In this document: one piece after another, positions 28,150 through 37,085 of the stretch
How the letters are laid out: every line of letters begins with the position of its first letter
Position numbering within the stretch: the stretch's first letter is position 1
Position numbers and translations under genes: made by a program
From: Nitrosomonas sp.
GTDB taxonomy: Bacteria; Pseudomonadota; Gammaproteobacteria; Burkholderiales; Nitrosomonadaceae
Length of the DNA stretch: 64,000 nt
Direction: 5' to 3'
Assembly: GCF_024282095.1 (NCBI RefSeq)
Contig: NZ_JAMWZS010000011.1
Span: forward strand, 1-64,000
The notes under the pieces: model-generated
What the model saw: only the letters and a program-made list of their open reading frames with translations
Databases searched by the model: none
Told to the model about the DNA's origin: nothing

Positions 28150-29151
28150 TTACTTTGATCTTGCGTGTTTCTTGATTCGTGCTTTGGCGCAAGAATCGCG
28201 CGGTAGCCAAGACATCATTCTAAGCAAATCCAGGCTGGAACACACCCGTTGACGCTGAATTTCTTTTCTGCGTAACAGCTGCGAGCGGATTTGTTTGAAA
28301 GCATCGATTTTAGCCCGCATATACAGCCTGAAACGACCAGAGGCAGCAAAGAACACCCCCATATAAAGTACCATGACCAGATGTACCGGTAATAGAAAGG
28401 GTATGAGTGGGTTGGGCACATTCTTTATGAATGTCCAGGTGAGGTTACGGTGCCCATGATAAATCGAAAAATCGCTTGAGCGGCCTGTAATGGCTGAACC
28501 AACATGATGGACTTTCGCATCGGGTAATAGCACGCTTTTCCCGCCGGCTAGCCGTAAGCGGAAGCCAAGATCCACATCTTCCGAATAAGCAAAGTAAGTT
28601 TCGTCAAAGCCACCTAATCGGCGATATGTCTCGGTGCGGTATATCGCAGCAGCTGCACATGCCGAGAAGACTTCTACCGGATACTTGGGTGCGATGCAGC
28701 AAGGGGCGCCATGGCCATTGCGCCAATGCAGTCCGGATATATGATAGGCATCACCAAGTCCATCCAATTGTGATGGCTGGTTTGCATCAATCAGCGTACA
28801 GGCAAAGCAATCCACATCCGGTACTTGGTTGATGTTTTTTACGATCGCTTCCAAGCATTCCGGTTCCGGGTAAGCGTCAGGATTCAATAAAAATAGCCAC
28901 TCACCCTTAACATGGTTTTTTACAGCAAGATTGTTGGCGCAGGCGAATCCAATATTGTCGCTCAACTGTACTAAGTGGCACGGAAAAGGTACATTCTCTG
29001 TCGCACGCCAGGAATTATCCTGGCTATGGTTATCGACGACAATCACTTCAAAATTTTTATAAGTTTGCTGTGCTAGCGCTGACATCACCTTGGACAGCAT
29101 AGCGCCGGCGTTATAGTTGACAATCACAATGGAGAAGAAAGGACTCTTCAT
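28150..29151 (-). CDS. Family 2 glycosyltransferase (rhamnosyltransferase-like)
   Basis: 333-residue GT-A enzyme: FFSIVIVNYNAGAML, VIVVDNHSQDNS, NIGFACANNLAV, FLLNPDAYPEPE, and FAYSEDVDLGFRLR as the ED catalytic motif. Two hydrophobic stretches near 245-270 probably associate it with the membrane. It resembles the enzyme encoded at 22504-23415 in order of motifs but differs enough to use another acceptor. It is 63 bp downstream of the 1548-residue gene on the minus strand, so both may be transcribed together, and it converges with the methyltransferase gene at 28141. Confidence 0.88.
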   Translation of the reverse strand: MKSPFFSIVIVNYNAGAMLSKVMSALAQQTYKNFEVIVVDNHSQDNSWRATENVPFPCHLVQLSDNIGFACANNLAVKNHVKGEWLFLLNPDAYPEPECLEAIVKNINQVPDVDCFACTLIDANQPSQLDGLGDAYHISGLHWRNGHGAPCCIAPKYPVEVFSACAAAAIYRTETYRRLGGFDETYFAYSEDVDLGFRLRLAGGKSVLLPDAKVHHVGSAITGRSSDFSIYHGHRNLTWTFIKNVPNPLIPFLLPVHLVMVLYMGVFFAASGRFRLYMRAKIDAFKQIRSQLLRRKEIQRQRVCSSLDLLRMMSWLPRDSCAKARIKKHARSK

Positions 29152-29214
29152 TAGTGAGCTATCTGAAATAATGCACTGTTAGTCAATATTTCTTATTGTG
29201 TGATATGCGAGACA

Positions 29215-32200
29215 TTAACTCACAATCCCGCGGCCACAGTAGTGATCGTCCAGCACCAATGCACTCAGAATGTCTTTTTCTGCCTGGGAAGGGTGCTCGA
29301 TAAATTCTTCAAATAAGCCGGTTGCAATATCCAGAGGAACTTTGAAATCACCGACTAACTTATCGCGTATCGTGATGGATTGAGTTACAAAATCCATTAT
29401 TCCTCGTCTGATTTCCGCACGTGTCACCGCGGATTGACGTTCTTCATCTGCAAGTTGACGGAATTCAGGATGAATCTCTCCATTATCTGTCTGAAGGTAC
29501 TTCACTATTTGTGCATCATCAGAGCTTAATAATTTTTCCAAGGAAAAGCTTTCTCTTAAAATAGCGGGCGAATGTGAATGAATATCAGGATTAATATACT
29601 GACAATAGTATCCCTCAGTGATGACCTTGTATTGAGAAGAAACTTGCTCGGCACGTTTGCGCGTCATTAAATAATATCCGTTAATTCTTTGATTGATCAT
29701 TTCATTCAGATATCCCTGAACTGTAGCTGAGTAACCTATATCAACAATGGCGGCATTAGCTGCCATGTTTAATCCTAGATGGTTCAGATAAGCTAACAAT
29801 CCGGGACGCTCAGATTGCGCAATTTCCAGAATACGCATTTCCAGGGCCTGCAATACAGGTATGAGATGATCTACTTGTCCATTATCAACGGCAACTAGCT
29901 TATTTTTTGGCCAAAGGCCTCGTCGTGCAAGTTCTTCGTACTCTTCATCAGATAACTGCAATCCGTATCGTTCTTGAATAAATTCAGATAGAAGGTTTGG
30001 AAAATACTGTACGCGTGCTATTTGAAGAATATCATCAAGGTTTGAAATCATGGGTACAGTGATTGCTCGACGAGAAAGCACCAGGTAGTCAGATGCGATA
30101 GCGCTGGCATTATTGGATACCCATTGATCATAAACTATTTTTAGTGTTTGTCCTTCGCGTGCAAGAAAGTACAAACGCTGCATTCCATCGGTAACTGCTT
30201 TTTCCGCCAGCCACTGTACAAAGGACAGCACCACAGGTCCGGCGATAGTGAATCCAACCGCCCAAGGCGTGGCAGGGACGAGATCGGCAGGATCGAAATT
30301 CGGGAAGAATACAGGGTGAAAATTTGCTTGTGCAATCATGCCAACGGTCAGCTGCCGGTTGAGATCATTGCTATATAACGAACTCTCGATGAGTGGGCTC
30401 AAGCGGGGAATGGCTTTTGCCAATTCAACAGGTCGCATGATATGTAGCAACTTCATTCCCAGATTATCAGGAATTTGAACATCAGAATGTTCGTTGTCTC
30501 CAATCATCATGACTTCACTTGGAGACACATTTTCATGAATCAACAATTGCCGATAAAAATCACCGGTATCTTTTCTTAAGCCGTTATCGGAAGATAAATA
30601 AAACGCATGCCATCCGCTGATGCCGTGGCGTATTAACATCTTTTCGATAACGGGCTTGGATAGGTACATATCACTGGCTAATATGACGCGTTTACCTAAG
30701 GAAAGTGCAAATCGTAGCAGAGCGATGACTTCCGGTCGCGGTGTGACGATTCCCTGCTCGATGGCTTCTTCAAGGCTACGCAATTGATTGGCGGCTTCGG
30801 GTGAAAGTCCGGATACGATGGAGAACTCTGTAAAAACAGCATCCAGACCAATATCGCGCCCTGCTTTCTGACGCGCTTGAGACTCTGCGATGGCACGAAA
30901 TTCAAGATAAAGTTTGCCTGACTCACCGCCAGCACGTTGAGCAACAATATTTTTAATCATTTCTGGATTGAGAAGCGGCCGAGTCAGTAACGTATCAAAA
31001 ATATCGAAAACAACTACACGTAAAGCCGGATCAGCCAGCATAGCATGAGCATTCTTTTGATTGCGCAGTAGATACTGTTCAAAGCGCCAGCGAGACCAGC
31101 TAATGGATTTGCTGTCTCGAAGAATGATGGCATCGAATCCTGATCGCTTGGTTACCAGAACAAATAAACGTTCGATACAATGTGCCAAAGTTGCGTCGGT
31201 TTGTCCTGTCTCCTCTGGAAAATCCTCAATCTGGATATGCGCTTTGAATAACGGACGCAGAGCTTCTGTTCGGGCCCAGAACATAGATCCTGCTGGTAAA
31301 TCAAAATATCCTATTGGGATTCTGGTGATACCTAATTTGTGGCACCAGAGATATCCAAGTGCTTTGTTGGAAAGCCAAGAATTGGCAATATAGGATAATT
31401 CAGAGAAATTTTGCGGATAAACAAGACCAACAGCTTTTTCTCCGGTCAGGAGCGTGAATATTTTCTGAATTTGTGTTTTGTTTCCTAACAAATTTGTGAG
31501 CAAATATTCTCGCCACCCACTCCATACATTGGTTGCATTTTTGTTATAGAGTGATTTCTTACTATGGATATGAGCAATATAATCATAGCGTTGCAGTATC
31601 TCTCCAAAAGTACAAAACAGGGGTGCAATATCACGCCCACGATTAGGTACAACGGTAATGGTCAGTTGTCCTAGTTGAGGTAAATGCGCTAAAGCTTGTT
31701 TGCATATTTGGCTTGCTGCCTCATCGGGCGTTGAAACAAACAAGTCATAGGGGAACGGCATATTTCCCAAGAATTTTGCAAACTCCTCTGCCAGATCCGC
31801 ATAGAAAATATGCGCGTGGATTGCAATGCGTCCGGCTGGTGGTGTTTTTAGCGAAGCAATCGTGGAAAGATCCACTATTCCTGCCAGAGAGCCGTAGGAA
31901 TCTACAGATCCCGGAGCTGAAAAACCAGCCCTGTTTGCACGCCATATCTCATAATGTCCCATCCCGGAGAACAGCGGCCCGGCGATGCGATAAGCTATGT
32001 GCAGTACATGGTTGCGCCATCGTGCCGGGAAGCGCCAATAGATGATCTTCAGTAAAGGTAAAATTCTACGGCGCAAGCCATCCCATGCTTCGTGATACTG
32101 TCCACGCATTATTCGCACTAGGAATCGTAAGGGAGCTGTGATTTTCCATGAAGTTGACTGAAATAACTGTTGAATGGTGCGATTCAGATCAATGATTATC

Positions 32201-33861
32201 CTACGTAGTTCATCGCCGGTTTTATGCAAGCTATCAATAGTTTTGTGCAGATCATCAATGGTTTTATGCAGCGCTTGCTCGCGATTGTTACTGGCAAGGG
32301 TTTCTTGCTCGAGGCGATGATGCAAAGCAACGATCTGCCGCTCTCTATCGGTTAATTGATTTCGGGTATTCGCGATAAGATTTTCTCTATATTCAATCAG
32401 ACCATCCAGTTGTGTTCCTGTTAAGAGTATTTTCCATTTATCGAAAATCTTGCTTCTCGATTCCCTCACAAAGCGTTCATCATATTTGAGTCCTATGCCA
32501 GAATGGCCATGATTCCGATAAACGGCTGTAATTTTATCGATATGCAGTATTTCACTATGCTGTGTGAGCTGAATCCAGAAATCCCAATCCTCAAAGATTC
32601 CAAGATTCTCATCAAAGCCGCAATGATCAATTGTTACCAAAGATTGTTCAAACAACATGGCATGTATCGGAATAAAATTCTTTCCCCAAAGCCGATGCTG
32701 ATCGAATGGTTCGTTAAATTGAGTGGTGGTTTCAAGTTGCCCATCTGCATAGTATTCAACATGTACACCAGTGTAAGCACATCGAGCATTCGGATGGCTC
32801 TGCAAAGCCGTTACCAGGGTTGCGATATGATCCGGATAAAATAAATCATCATCATCCAGGAAAATCAGATAGTTTCCTTTGGCTGAATTCAAGCCGATAT
32901 TGGCTGCGCTGCTGCGAGTGAGCGATCCGTCACTCGCGATAAGCCGGACCGGAAACCCCCCGCACCATTCGCCGACTTCTTGATGATCTGCACCTTTGGC
33001 ATTGACGATGACCACTTCAATATTCGCGTAAGTCTGTAAGGCAATCGAGTCCAGTGCATCGGATAATGTCGGACGATCCATACTGCGAATAATGACGCTG
33101 ACCAGCGGCATGTCGCTGCTATCCAGCACGAGCCCCAAAGCTCTCTGACGCGTGTGTTCCGACTGATAAAGTTTGAGCGGGTCACCGGACAATTCCTCGG
33201 CTGGGATCAGGATATAGGCTTCCGCCGCTGTTACGCTGTCGGGCAGGGTATACGTTCGATAACGATTAAGTGCGGCAATATGCAAGTCATAACGCTGTTT
33301 TGTATTTTGTGACTCAAAACATGCCATGGCGGCTGCCTTGCGTGCAGTCAGGTCACTGATATCGAGCAACTGGTTGGGACGCAGTGGGACACCTACTTCA
33401 TACAGCGCGATACGTATTGCTTGGCCGATTCTTCTAACTGCCTCTACGACAGCCATTCCCAGCATCCGGTGATCCGGGTGCATCTCGAAAACGGATGGCG
33501 CATACACCAAATCAGCACCGGTTTCGCGAATGGCGGTTAAAATTTCCTGTATCAGTTTTTCGCTGTAACAAACCTGCCGGTCCTGATAGTGCCAGAAAAC
33601 AGGTATGCCATAGCCAAGGATCTGGGCGGCGGCGATGCTTTCATTCTGGCGCTGCAAGGCATATTCCGAAGTTTTATCTTCGCTGACACCAAATGCGCCA
33701 TCGGAAACTACAATGACGTGTACCGGAACTCCGTGTTCAACGTGACGCATAATGGCGCCACCGCAACCGAAGACTTCATCATCCGGGTGGGGAGCGAACA
33801 CGAGCGCCTGTGTGCAGGGGATATTTGTAATAGCCTGATAAGGAACGAGCTTATTTTCCAA
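29215..33861 (-). CDS. Giant multidomain surface-glycan protein: PIG-L deacetylase, GT2, RgpF-like, HAD (1548 aa)
   Basis: Domains in order. 15-235: LmbE/PIG-L zinc deacetylase (HPDDE at 25-29, HPDH at 128-131). 252-460: GT2 with DDDD at 336-339 and EDWDFW at 424-429. 500-565: coiled coil with LHKTIDD heptads, then the SWKITAPLR linker motif. 675-915: rhamnan-synthesis RgpF-like domain (IHAHIFYADLAEEF, PNRGRDIAPL, IHSKKS). 945-1160: HAD hydrolase (FDIFDTLLTR, ASDMYLSK, MIGDNEHSD). 1160-1548: region typical of COG5610-type HAD proteins (FLAREGQTLK, VDIGYSATVQGYL). No membrane segment or signal. Probably a cytoplasmic assembly enzyme deacetylating an amino-sugar lipid and extending the glycan. 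Confidence 0.88.
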   Translation of the reverse strand: MENKLVPYQAITNIPCTQALVFAPHPDDEVFGCGGAIMRHVEHGVPVHVIVVSDGAFGVSEDKTSEYALQRQNESIAAAQILGYGIPVFWHYQDRQVCYSEKLIQEILTAIRETGADLVYAPSVFEMHPDHRMLGMAVVEAVRRIGQAIRIALYEVGVPLRPNQLLDISDLTARKAAAMACFESQNTKQRYDLHIAALNRYRTYTLPDSVTAAEAYILIPAEELSGDPLKLYQSEHTRQRALGLVLDSSDMPLVSVIIRSMDRPTLSDALDSIALQTYANIEVVIVNAKGADHQEVGEWCGGFPVRLIASDGSLTRSSAANIGLNSAKGNYLIFLDDDDLFYPDHIATLVTALQSHPNARCAYTGVHVEYYADGQLETTTQFNEPFDQHRLWGKNFIPIHAMLFEQSLVTIDHCGFDENLGIFEDWDFWIQLTQHSEILHIDKITAVYRNHGHSGIGLKYDERFVRESRSKIFDKWKILLTGTQLDGLIEYRENLIANTRNQLTDRERQIVALHHRLEQETLASNNREQALHKTIDDLHKTIDSLHKTGDELRRIIIDLNRTIQQLFQSTSWKITAPLRFLVRIMRGQYHEAWDGLRRRILPLLKIIYWRFPARWRNHVLHIAYRIAGPLFSGMGHYEIWRANRAGFSAPGSVDSYGSLAGIVDLSTIASLKTPPAGRIAIHAHIFYADLAEEFAKFLGNMPFPYDLFVSTPDEAASQICKQALAHLPQLGQLTITVVPNRGRDIAPLFCTFGEILQRYDYIAHIHSKKSLYNKNATNVWSGWREYLLTNLLGNKTQIQKIFTLLTGEKAVGLVYPQNFSELSYIANSWLSNKALGYLWCHKLGITRIPIGYFDLPAGSMFWARTEALRPLFKAHIQIEDFPEETGQTDATLAHCIERLFVLVTKRSGFDAIILRDSKSISWSRWRFEQYLLRNQKNAHAMLADPALRVVVFDIFDTLLTRPLLNPEMIKNIVAQRAGGESGKLYLEFRAIAESQARQKAGRDIGLDAVFTEFSIVSGLSPEAANQLRSLEEAIEQGIVTPRPEVIALLRFALSLGKRVILASDMYLSKPVIEKMLIRHGISGWHAFYLSSDNGLRKDTGDFYRQLLIHENVSPSEVMMIGDNEHSDVQIPDNLGMKLLHIMRPVELAKAIPRLSPLIESSLYSNDLNRQLTVGMIAQANFHPVFFPNFDPADLVPATPWAVGFTIAGPVVLSFVQWLAEKAVTDGMQRLYFLAREGQTLKIVYDQWVSNNASAIASDYLVLSRRAITVPMISNLDDILQIARVQYFPNLLSEFIQERYGLQLSDEEYEELARRGLWPKNKLVAVDNGQVDHLIPVLQALEMRILEIAQSERPGLLAYLNHLGLNMAANAAIVDIGYSATVQGYLNEMINQRINGYYLMTRKRAEQVSSQYKVITEGYYCQYINPDIHSHSPAILRESFSLEKLLSSDDAQIVKYLQTDNGEIHPEFRQLADEERQSAVTRAEIRRGIMDFVTQSITIRDKLVGDFKVPLDIATGLFEEFIEHPSQAEKDILSALVLDDHYCGRGIVS
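32218..32280 (-). repeat. Three 21-bp tandem units coding coiled-coil heptads
   Basis: Inside the 1548-residue gene, three imperfect 21-bp units encode successive heptads of the form LHKTIDD, LHKTIDS, LHKTGDE. Each unit is exactly seven codons, so copy-number change would alter coil length without shifting the frame. Confidence 0.7.
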
Positions 33862-33950
33862 GAGATTCTCAGCTTTAGCTTAGGGTTGGTAGTGTGTTAT
33901 GAGGTGCAAAACAAAGGTAATTATTTTACCCTGAATAATTCCCGGATTTC

Positions 33951-34079
33951 TAACAGGCCGTTAAAAAACTATCTGCGGTGCTGAAAGCAGGCTCAATCAA
34001 CATGCGCATTGATCACATATAAACTGCGTTTTTCCGTCTGGTATCGACTACCTCGAAAACGTTTTCCAACGGCCTGTTA
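33951..34079. repeat. MITE-like inverted-repeat element, copy 1
   Basis: 129 bp bounded by TAACAGGCCGTT at the left and its complement at the right; the terminal repeats run about 19 bp with two mismatches. The ends read TA-ACAGG...CCTGT-TA, as expected of a TA target duplication. In reverse orientation it matches the element at 52320-52465 over its length, with shared blocks such as GATACCAG, CGCAGTTTAT, TTGAGCCTG and GCAGATAGTTTTT. It has no coding capacity. It sits between the methyltransferase-acetyltransferase fusion gene and the 1548-residue gene. Confidence 0.85.
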
Positions 34080-34117
34080 ATTAGACTGAAAAACGGTTGA
34101 ATCTGTAGCGCGATGAT

Positions 34118-35809
34118 TTACCGAGAATCCATATCGCCGCTCATTAGCCACCAATGATCTTTTAATGTTTCCGGGGCAGGGCCGTCACTCCAAATATTGG
34201 TCGGTATGCGAATGTTGACTGGCTGCCGGGCACCGCCGGCGATTGCAAAAGAGTTTGCAAAATTTTCAGTGATGCGGCAAAACACGCGTGTGGCGCCATG
34301 AGCGCCAGCCAGTCGTCTGGCATGCGTAATCAGCAGTGGAATTTCGGCTAATGGCGCGATGACATCAACGATTTCGCAACCTTCAGGATCGTAGCGTAAT
34401 ACCATCACTCCGCGTGCACGCGCGCTGAAGCGATTTTTTACCAGCATGATCTGGTAGTGTTGGGTAGGGTGATCAAGGTAACGGCGTTGCAGATACTGCC
34501 AATCGCGTACGCCGATGATTGCTGTGTGCAGATCCGCAGTCATACGTTGCCAGCATGCATTGACAGCGGTTGCTACAAACGTGGCTTGTGTATGATCGAT
34601 CAGGTGTAGACGTGTTCCCCATAACGGAAATCGTGATCGGGTTTTCCATGAGCATTCAACCATGCGGCCGACTTCGGCATATAGTTTCAATAGTTCGGCT
34701 ACTTTCATGTGACGGTCGTTTGGGAAGCCAAAACCGAGTAAATAGGCTTTACCATAGCCGATGTAGTGTTCCAGGAAGGTTGCCGTCATCAGGAAAAACG
34801 GCCCTTTTTTAGTGAGTATGCCGCGCTCGTTCGAATCTACCATGACATCCCCAATCTGTACGGCGGTTTGAGGCTGGCCAAAGAACAAAATTTTCCGCGG
34901 AATACCACCGTAATGCGCGATCAATTGATTGTCCCGCCAAACACCGATCTCACGCCCTGAAGTCGAGACATATTTCCACTGCCAAGTGGCCGGTGTCATG
35001 TCGTGATGAAACGTTTTCTTAAATAAACCGAGCATTTCCGGAAGTTGCTGTTTGGTTAAAGCTTGCAGCCGCCATTTGGGCTGCGTTTTTTTTCTGAAGT
35101 GCAACAAGACGTAGCGGTAATGCGCACTGCTATGCTTTTTGTGATAAATCGGATTTGATTCATCGGATCGAGCCGGTTGTTCCGCAGTCAAAGCGAGGTC
35201 TGTGCTTACGTTTTGTCGGTGAATTGTGGCACCGTGTGATTGGTGATCCGGTGTATTTGCCGGCATGGGGGATAAGTCCATGTGCTCAATCAACGCAAAC
35301 CCCAGTCGCTCGGCCAATGCAATAATATTGCTGAGCAAATAAGGTGCTGGTGTATCTGTCTCATCGTGCCTGAGTGCAAATTCGCCGGCAATGATTAAAT
35401 CACCGGATGGCGTCAGTAAATCCAGTGATTTATTAAAAAGCAGCAATGGCTCGATGTATTGCGCTGATTCCAACAGTACAACCGCATCGAAGCTTGCGGG
35501 TGGGGCGTCGAAATTTCCTAAGGAATGGTGGTTTGAAGAAGCCGTTGAGTTTGGGGATTCTTGCAAACCGGTGGCCTGCTGTGCGTCGGGGCCGATGTTG
35601 TGAATATCATAGCCCTGCTGGGGCAACAGAGCGGTAATATTGCCTGAGCCGGTATCGATTTGCAGGACGCGGCAAGGCGGTGCAGGTAGCCGCGCTGTCA
35701 GTAGACTCGTTAGGAATTGTTGCGCTGCTTGCGGATTGGTTTTGTCATGTTGAAACAATTCATCAATATGGTCGGCTTGCATCAAATTTTGATTAGCTGT
35801 TTGGATCAT
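34118..35809 (-). CDS. Methyltransferase-like / GNAT-like fusion protein (563 aa)
   Basis: N-terminal half (about 20-200) has a degenerate class I methyltransferase pattern: CRVLQIDTGSGNITALLPQQGYDI (motif I), FDAVVLLESAQYIEPLL (motif IV), LLTPSGDLIIAGEF. The C-terminal half (about 265-555) reads like a GNAT/FemAB-type acyltransferase: LTKQQLPEMLGLFKKTFHHDM, WQWKY, HYGGIPRKI, QIGDVMVDSNERGI, GFGFPNDRHMKVAEL. A linker of about 60 residues rich in Ser/His/Asn joins them. Overlaps the wzt gene by 17 bp, so it belongs to the polysaccharide export operon; a role in glycan modification or chain-end capping read by Wzt is inferred. Confidence 0.75.
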   Translation of the reverse strand: MIQTANQNLMQADHIDELFQHDKTNPQAAQQFLTSLLTARLPAPPCRVLQIDTGSGNITALLPQQGYDIHNIGPDAQQATGLQESPNSTASSNHHSLGNFDAPPASFDAVVLLESAQYIEPLLLFNKSLDLLTPSGDLIIAGEFALRHDETDTPAPYLLSNIIALAERLGFALIEHMDLSPMPANTPDHQSHGATIHRQNVSTDLALTAEQPARSDESNPIYHKKHSSAHYRYVLLHFRKKTQPKWRLQALTKQQLPEMLGLFKKTFHHDMTPATWQWKYVSTSGREIGVWRDNQLIAHYGGIPRKILFFGQPQTAVQIGDVMVDSNERGILTKKGPFFLMTATFLEHYIGYGKAYLLGFGFPNDRHMKVAELLKLYAEVGRMVECSWKTRSRFPLWGTRLHLIDHTQATFVATAVNACWQRMTADLHTAIIGVRDWQYLQRRYLDHPTQHYQIMLVKNRFSARARGVMVLRYDPEGCEIVDVIAPLAEIPLLITHARRLAGAHGATRVFCRITENFANSFAIAGGARQPVNIRIPTNIWSDGPAPETLKDHWWLMSGDMDSR

Positions 35810-37085
35810 TATGGGCTATAAAATTGTTGTTTTCCCACTGATGAGGAATTGAAAAATAGCCTTGCAAGCGGCCGGTCTGCGTTACCTGCAAAACCGCTAT
35901 CCCTTCCGCTGAATCGTAGACATGTAATCCGCGTTCACACAATAAATAAACATTAATGAAGTACTCGCCTTTTAACAGCGGCAATTGATCCAGCCTGAGG
36001 CAAACGTGCCCGGATCCTTCGAGTGTGCGCTGTGAGGTGAAATGATCTTCCCAGGTTGCAGCACTGGTGATAGTCCGCCCATCCTTGGTTTGCAGCGTCA
36101 TGGCTACGTTAGGGCAAGGCAGTTCGGGATCGGAAACAAAGGTTATCCATAGCATGATACTGGATTCACCGCTGACGACCATGGCGTGTTGTGTATTGAT
36201 GCCATCCACCTGAAGTTTTACTTTGTCCAGATGTGCGCTGCCCAACGTATATTTGCTGTCCGGGATCGGTACATCGTTATGAGCGATAGGGGGGGCGGGT
36301 GTTGAATTTTGTGTACTTTGATCTAGAAAAGCTTGATAGGCGGATACTACTTGGGCGGATTCTCCATCCAAAACAATTTGGCCTTGGTTAATCCAAATGG
36401 CCCGAGCACATAGGGATTCCACTTGAAACAGCGAGTGCGAGCAAAACAGAATGGTTTTTCCTGCATCGCGCAGTTGCATGATGCGGGTAAATGATTTGCG
36501 TGCAAAGGCACCGTCGCCGACAGATAGCGCTTCATCAATAACCAGAATATCCGGATCGACATTGATCGCGACAGAAAATGCCAAACGCACATACATACCG
36601 CTGGAATAGGTCTTAACCGGTTGATCAATGAAATCACGAACGCCGGAAAAATCAATAATATCCTCGATGCGATCAGCAATTTCCGTTGCGCTCAACCCCA
36701 TGATTGCCGCGCTCATTAACACATTTTCCCGTCCGGAAAATTCGGGATTGAACCCGGCCCCGAGTTCCAACAAAGCAGCCACGCGACCGTTGACCTGTAC
36801 TTCACCGTGGGTGGGCGTTAACGTGCCGCAAACCAATTGTAGCAGTGTCGATTTCCCCGAGCCGTTTTGACCCACGATGCCGACGACTTCTCCTCGCTTC
36901 ACTGTCAAATCAATATCGCGTAGCGCCCATAATTCGCGGTAAAACTGACGTGCACCCCACCATTGATGCGGCCATAGGAATTGTTTTAGACGATCTTTGG
37001 GGTGCTGGTATAACTGATAGCATTTCGACAACTTAAAGGCATTAATGGCTACCCCAAAGCTTGCTGAATTAGAGGACATCTGCAA
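35793..37085 (-). CDS. wzt: O-polysaccharide ABC exporter ATP-binding protein (Wzt type)
   Basis: ATPase of the ABC-dependent polysaccharide export pathway. Nucleotide-binding domain with Walker A GQNGSGKS (72-79), signature SSGM (161-164), Walker B ILVIDE (180-185) and switch His217. A C-terminal domain of about 160 residues (about 265-430) follows, as in Wzt proteins that recognise a modified chain end: VMVVSGESSIMLWITF-like beta sandwich, DQLPLLKGEYFINVYL. The N-terminus is longer than usual by about 15 residues. Overlaps wzm by 17 bp upstream and the fusion gene by 17 bp downstream, so the three form one operon. Confidence 0.92.
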   Translation of the reverse strand: MQMSSNSASFGVAINAFKLSKCYQLYQHPKDRLKQFLWPHQWWGARQFYRELWALRDIDLTVKRGEVVGIVGQNGSGKSTLLQLVCGTLTPTHGEVQVNGRVAALLELGAGFNPEFSGRENVLMSAAIMGLSATEIADRIEDIIDFSGVRDFIDQPVKTYSSGMYVRLAFSVAINVDPDILVIDEALSVGDGAFARKSFTRIMQLRDAGKTILFCSHSLFQVESLCARAIWINQGQIVLDGESAQVVSAYQAFLDQSTQNSTPAPPIAHNDVPIPDSKYTLGSAHLDKVKLQVDGINTQHAMVVSGESSIMLWITFVSDPELPCPNVAMTLQTKDGRTITSAATWEDHFTSQRTLEGSGHVCLRLDQLPLLKGEYFINVYLLCERGLHVYDSAEGIAVLQVTQTGRLQGYFSIPHQWENNNFIAHNDPNS

